From: Asticcacaulis sp.
Lineage (GTDB): Bacteria; Pseudomonadota; Alphaproteobacteria; Caulobacterales; Caulobacteraceae
DNA: 10,000 nucleotides
Direction: 5' to 3'
Assembly: GCF_020217185.1 (NCBI RefSeq)
Contig: NZ_JAIWNX010000316.1
Span: 1-10,000, forward strand
The notes under the pieces were generated by a model. That model did not search any database. It was not told where the DNA came from and was given only the letters and a program-made list of their open reading frames with translations. This document shows, piece after piece, positions 7,188 through 10,000 of this stretch. The position numbers were made by a program, and so were the translations under genes. Position 1 is the stretch's first letter; each line of letters starts with the position of its first letter.

Positions 7188-7201
7188 TTGATACCGGTCA
7201 C
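7188..7201 (+). promoter_or_regulatory. Imperfect third ACCGGT operator-like site upstream of the chemoreceptor gene
   Basis: TTGATACCGGTCAC matches the receptor operator context TTGACACCGGTATC at 11 of 14 positions. The left half GATACC is intact, but the right half GGTCAC agrees poorly with GGTATC/GGTGTC. As at 1089, a TTGA-type -35-like hexamer overlaps it, but no similar -10 follows at 17 bases. It lies 27 bases after the beta-helix gene. It may be a weak operator for the chemoreceptor gene or a chance half-site. Confidence 0.35.
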
Positions 7202-7215
7202 AAATTTACCCCTAC

Positions 7216-7236
7216 AACCTATACAATTTATAGGTT
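7216..7236. repeat. Perfect inverted repeat, 8-bp arms with 5-bp spacer
   Basis: The arms are AACCTATA (7216-7223) and TATAGGTT (7229-7236), separated by CAATT. The size (21 bp, one arm per helical face) fits a dimeric regulator site. The position, about 65-85 bp before the chemoreceptor start, fits a promoter element. As RNA it would be a weak AT-rich hairpin with no U-run after it, so I do not call it a terminator. Confidence 0.55.
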
Positions 7237-7245
7237 TGTTAACAA
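7236..7245. repeat. Perfect 10-bp palindrome TTGTTAACAA
   Basis: TTGTTAACAA is identical to its own reverse complement and abuts the preceding inverted repeat, sharing base 7236. It contains one TTAA, but no second TTAA 7 bases away, so it is not a full CtrA box. Together with AACGTT (7244-7249) it makes the chemoreceptor promoter region unusually rich in dyad symmetry. Confidence 0.4.
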
Positions 7246-7300
7246 CGTTTTGCGAACACCGTTATTCAATTATTGCACTTAATGAGTAACCGGGGTGAAC

Positions 7301-9226
7301 ATGCGCCAGCGTCTTGCCAACCTGCCTCTGGCAGGGAAGTTTTCGCTTATTGTGATTGCTATGGCGATACCGCTATCACTTATGACAGGTCTTTTCGTGA
7401 TAAGCGAAAAGTCTATGATTGAATTCACAAAATCAGAAATTAAAGGCCTGAGCTATATCCGCCCCCTCTGGGCAGCCCATACAGAGGGCAAGGGCCTGAG
7501 CCTGGAGGAGGCGCCAGCCTTCACACTGACGGCTGATTTTGAAGCCGCACGCACAAAACTGAAATCAGCCACACATCCCGATCCGCACCTGGTTTCCACC
7601 CTCATTACGCGTGCAGCCGATGCGAGCAATCTGACCCTCGATCCCGAAGTTGACACCTACTATCTCCAGTCGAATGCCACCTTTGTCCTGCCGGAGATGA
7701 TAGCCCTAAGTGACGATCTCTCGCAGGCGGTAAACCGCCTCACCACGCCTCCGAATACCTCAGACCTGATTGCTTTTGAAATCGCTGGCGCAAAGCTGGA
7801 TGCCGCGAATGAGGCGGCAGTCTTTAACCTGTCATCGGCAGTGTCCGGAACCAAAAGCGATCAACTGGCGCCCGCCCTGATGGCTCCGCGTCAGCGTCTT
7901 GAAGACGCAACCCGCACCTTGTCCTCTGCCCGTCAGGCCATATCCGGGCGCCTGCGTCTGAGCCTGCCCGTTGAGCCGTCACAAATGGCGCAGTTCAGCG
8001 AAGCTCAGGCCCGGTTTCGTGAGGCGGTTACGCAGCTTTGGCAGGTCACGGCCAGTGAGCTTGAGCGCCTTCTGCTGGCGCGCATACAATCGTTGATGAA
8101 TGAGCTCATTGCCATGCTGAGCCTTGCAGGCGTGGTGGTCCTGCTCTCCGTAGGTCTGGCTATCTACGTTGCCCGGCTGATGTCTTCGCAACTGGTGGCG
8201 CTGTCACGGGTCATGGGCCAACTGGCGGAGGATAACCTTACCTCTGACGTCACTGCCACCGCACAGAAAGACGAAGTCGGCACCATGGCCCGCGCGATCC
8301 TCGCTTTCAAGCAGGTGATGATCGAGCGCAGAGCCTTGCAGAGCGAGCAGGAGGCCGCACGCGCGGCGCGTCAGGCGCGCCTCGACTTTGAACGCGAACT
8401 GATCGACGGGTTCCGCACCAAGATGGCAGTAATGGCCAGCGATCTGGTGCGTTCTTCCGAAGAAATGTCAGCGGCGGCCCAGACGCTTTCAGCCTCAGCC
8501 GAAGAGACCACCCGTCAGGCCTCAGCCGTCAATGAAGCGGCCTGCAGCGCCTCCGGCAATGTGCAGACCGTGGCGGCGGCAACCGAAGAGATGAGCGCCG
8601 CCGTTATGGAAATTTCGGGTCAGGTCCGTCAGACCACCTCCGCCTCGAAAGACGCTGCCACGATCGCGCAGAACAGTCAGGCAGAGATACGCGCACTGGC
8701 TACCGCCGCGGCGGGCATTGGTGAGGTCGTCAGCCTGATCAGCAACATCGCCAGTCAAACCAATCTTCTGGCGCTCAATGCCACCATAGAATCGGCGCGC
8801 GCCGGAGACGCCGGCAAAGGCTTTGCCGTGGTGGCGACCGAGGTAAAGGCGCTCGCCAATCAGACGGCAATGGCCACGGATGACATTTCACGACGCATAG
8901 AAGGGATACAGGCGGCGACCAACGCCTGCCTGAACGCCATTACTGAAATCGCGGCGCGCATTGACGACGTGGCCGACCGCACAGGTGCGGTTGCGGCTGC
9001 GGTCGAGCAGCAGGGCATGGCCACACAGGAAATCGCTTCCAACACGCATGAGGCCGCCACGCGCACCCTGTCAGTAACCGAGAACATATTTGGCGTTGAA
9101 CGCGCCGCAGAATCTACCGGCGCCGCGTCTGTACAACTCCTGGGCCTCGCTCAGCACCTCACTCAGCAAGCCGAAACCCTCGATTCAGAATTCCAGTCTT
9201 TTGTGCGCGCACTGGCTGCCGCCTGA
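7301..9226 (+). CDS. Methyl-accepting chemotaxis protein (transmembrane chemoreceptor)
   Basis: This 641-residue inner-membrane receptor signals to CheW/CheA. TM1 is at about residues 15-33 and TM2 at about 269-293, enclosing a mostly helical periplasmic sensor of about 230 residues. The motif [13 protein letters not shown] is common in helical-bundle sensors of this kind. A HAMP domain (about 291-345) and a long coiled-coil follow. The signalling hairpin tip is near 478-515: [19 protein letters not shown], then [18 protein letters not shown], which matches the family almost perfectly. There is no C-terminal NWETF-type CheR/CheB tether; the protein ends FVRALAAA. I prefer ATG 7301 because GGTGA (7294-7298) just upstream can pair with the 16S rRNA end. 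An in-frame GTG at 7295 would add two residues. The promoter region and the first few hundred bases are visibly more AT-rich than the operon upstream. The ligand is unknown. A link to the sugar locus rests only on the imperfect operator at 7188. Confidence 0.95.
   Translation: MRQRLANLPLAGKFSLIVIAMAIPLSLMTGLFVISEKSMIEFTKSEIKGLSYIRPLWAAHTEGKGLSLEEAPAFTLTADFEAARTKLKSATHPDPHLVSTLITRAADASNLTLDPEVDTYYLQSNATFVLPEMIALSDDLSQAVNRLTTPPNTSDLIAFEIAGAKLDAANEAAVFNLSSAVSGTKSDQLAPALMAPRQRLEDATRTLSSARQAISGRLRLSLPVEPSQMAQFSEAQARFREAVTQLWQVTASELERLLLARIQSLMNELIAMLSLAGVVVLLSVGLAIYVARLMSSQLVALSRVMGQLAEDNLTSDVTATAQKDEVGTMARAILAFKQVMIERRALQSEQEAARAARQARLDFERELIDGFRTKMAVMASDLVRSSEEMSAAAQTLSASAEETTRQASAVNEAACSASGNVQTVAAATEEMSAAVMEISGQVRQTTSASKDAATIAQNSQAEIRALATAAAGIGEVVSLISNIASQTNLLALNATIESARAGDAGKGFAVVATEVKALANQTAMATDDISRRIEGIQAATNACLNAITEIAARIDDVADRTGAVAAAVEQQGMATQEIASNTHEAATRTLSVTENIFGVERAAESTGAASVQLLGLAQHLTQQAETLDSEFQSFVRALAAA
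7340..7410 (+). repeat. Inverted repeat inside the 5' coding region of the chemoreceptor gene
   Basis: TTTTCGCTTAT (7340-7350) and ATAAGCGAAAA (7400-7410) are perfect 11-bp reverse complements. In RNA the stem could extend inward by three G-U and two Watson-Crick pairs to 16 bp, with a 39-base loop. It covers the codons of the first transmembrane segment. It might affect early translation or be a chance pairing. Confidence 0.35.
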
Positions 9227-9228
9227 AA

Positions 9229-10000
9229 TCACTCCCATCCTGCCGCGGTACGATGTTGCACCGTCTGAGCTTCGTCGTCCGTGGCGAACAGGTGAATCCA
9301 GCCGTTTTCGACCAGATCGCGCAGGGCGGCGTGGCGGCTCAGGACGCCATCAATCGCCTCGGTCGGGGCGGCGATGACGACCGACAAACGCAACGCCTCG
9401 TGGCGGAAGGTCTGACCATCGAAGACGGATTGCAGCGGCAGACCCAGTCTCAGATCACCGCCATTGCCTTCCAGCACGCCCAGATTGCCGCCGACCACAT
9501 TGTGCAGCACCTTATTGCCCGCCCCGAACACCTCCGGCGCCACGGTCGAGGCAAAATATTGCAGGTTGATCCAGCTTGCGACAATCACCGGCGCGGTCAG
9601 TATCTGCTCTAATACGGCAAACCCTTCGTCATTTCGCCAATCGTAGGAATGCAGAAACACCCGTCCACCGAGGTCCTTGCCGCGCGTTAGCTGACGCGGC
9701 GCGGCGATGAAACCGGCACAGCCGGCCAGGGCCCATTCCGGCCGCACCTGAGACGGATCGGCGGCCCGGCGACGGAAGGCCTTCAGGGTCGGGGCCTCGT
9801 TCAGGGTCGGTGCGCGCACCTGCCGCATCCTCTCACCGGCCCGAACCGTGGCGGCCTTGAACGCCTCGACTTCCGCGCTGAAGTGCGCCGGGATCAGGCC
9901 CTCATCAAGCAGGCACAGCTCATCGGTCGTGGTGTTGTGGACCGCCCCGGCAAACCAGACATCAGGGCTAAGCTCGATAGCTTTTTCGGTTTTCAACAGA
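9229..10000 (-). CDS. dabA: DabA, inorganic carbon uptake subunit (DUF2309/UPF0753), C-terminal part; 5' end beyond window
   Basis: The minus-strand frame enters at the right edge with no start and gives 256 residues to the TGA at 9231-9229. The first in-frame start-like codon, a TTG at 9996, lies inside the conserved domain, so the gene is truncated by the window. Family blocks in order are WFAGAVHNTTTDE, SQVRPEWALAG, LTRGKDLGGRVFLHSYDWRND, INLQYFASTVAPEVFGAG, KVLHNVVGGNLGVL, DLRLGLPLQSVFD and HEALRLSVVI. DabA works with the membrane protein DabB as an energy-coupled, carbonic-anhydrase-like vectorial CO2-to-bicarbonate converter at the inner membrane. The zinc-binding GHG...DCGACGG region of the family should lie just upstream, outside the window. 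If present, dabB would probably be upstream too. The gene converges on the chemoreceptor gene, with 2 bp between the stop codons. It has no obvious link to the sugar locus. Confidence 0.9.
   Translation of the reverse strand, partial: LLKTEKAIELSPDVWFAGAVHNTTTDELCLLDEGLIPAHFSAEVEAFKAATVRAGERMRQVRAPTLNEAPTLKAFRRRAADPSQVRPEWALAGCAGFIAAPRQLTRGKDLGGRVFLHSYDWRNDEGFAVLEQILTAPVIVASWINLQYFASTVAPEVFGAGNKVLHNVVGGNLGVLEGNGGDLRLGLPLQSVFDGQTFRHEALRLSVVIAAPTEAIDGVLSRHAALRDLVENGWIHLFATDDEAQTVQHRTAAGWE

Noticed and set aside
7176..7190. Possible terminator CAAAA-GCGAT-TTTTG after the beta-helix gene
   Set aside because: The stem is only five pairs, mostly A-T, with no GC-rich base. It is too weak to call, although it runs into the ACCGGT site.
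7162..7300. CtrA box (TTAA-N7-TTAA) before the chemoreceptor gene
   Set aside because: TTAA occurs at 7239 and 7279, but neither has a second TTAA 7 bases away, so there is no full site.
9229..9996. TTG at 9996 as the true start of the dabA frame
   Set aside because: The frame stays open to the window edge and the residues at this point are already within a conserved DabA block, so the gene is simply truncated.

Overview
The window comes from a moderately GC-rich alphaproteobacterium, most likely of the Caulobacterales (Asticcacaulis, Caulobacter or a relative). This rests on the style of the proteins: a roughly 1,050-residue TonB-dependent receptor with a DGVEVVVVRGIRGSL-type TonB box, a LacI regulator with an SKKTVSRVLN recognition helix, and a central ACCGGT operator. 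The genus is an inference from protein style, not from a marker gene.

Positions 1-7161 hold a compact carbohydrate-utilisation locus in two divergent arms. The left arm, on the minus strand and cut by the window edge, encodes a secreted SGNH-type carbohydrate acetylesterase annotated in databases as sialate O-acetylesterase. The right arm, on the plus strand, is a tight three-gene operon with 15- and 13-bp gaps: an outer-membrane TonB-dependent receptor, a LacI-family repressor, and a Tat-exported right-handed beta-helix protein of the pectate lyase superfamily. The 255-bp divergent promoter region carries two copies of GACACCGGTATC in opposite orientation. Each overlaps a candidate -35 box pointing outward, with the same 17-bp spacing to a similar weak -10. 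The simplest model is that the LacI protein represses both arms and itself until a sugar released from an acetylated polysaccharide (probably plant-derived and pectin- or hemicellulose-like) reaches the cell. The receptor imports the oligosaccharide, the esterase removes acetyl groups, and the beta-helix protein cuts or lyses it in the periplasm.

Positions 7162-7300 form a short AT-rich promoter region with a third, imperfect ACCGGT site, a perfect 8-bp inverted repeat with a 5-bp spacer, and a 10-bp palindrome. It precedes a transmembrane methyl-accepting chemotaxis protein (7301-9226), which may or may not belong to the sugar regulon.

Positions 9229-10000, on the minus strand, hold the C-terminal part of DabA, the catalytic subunit of the DabAB inorganic-carbon accumulation system. 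It converges on the chemoreceptor gene with only 2 bp between the stop codons. I see no RNA genes, mobile elements, CRISPR arrays, prophage or integrase genes, and no gene-free stretch over 300 bp. I found no convincing new defence or mobile system. The most notable features are the mirrored operator-promoter architecture and the poorly characterised beta-helix enzyme.
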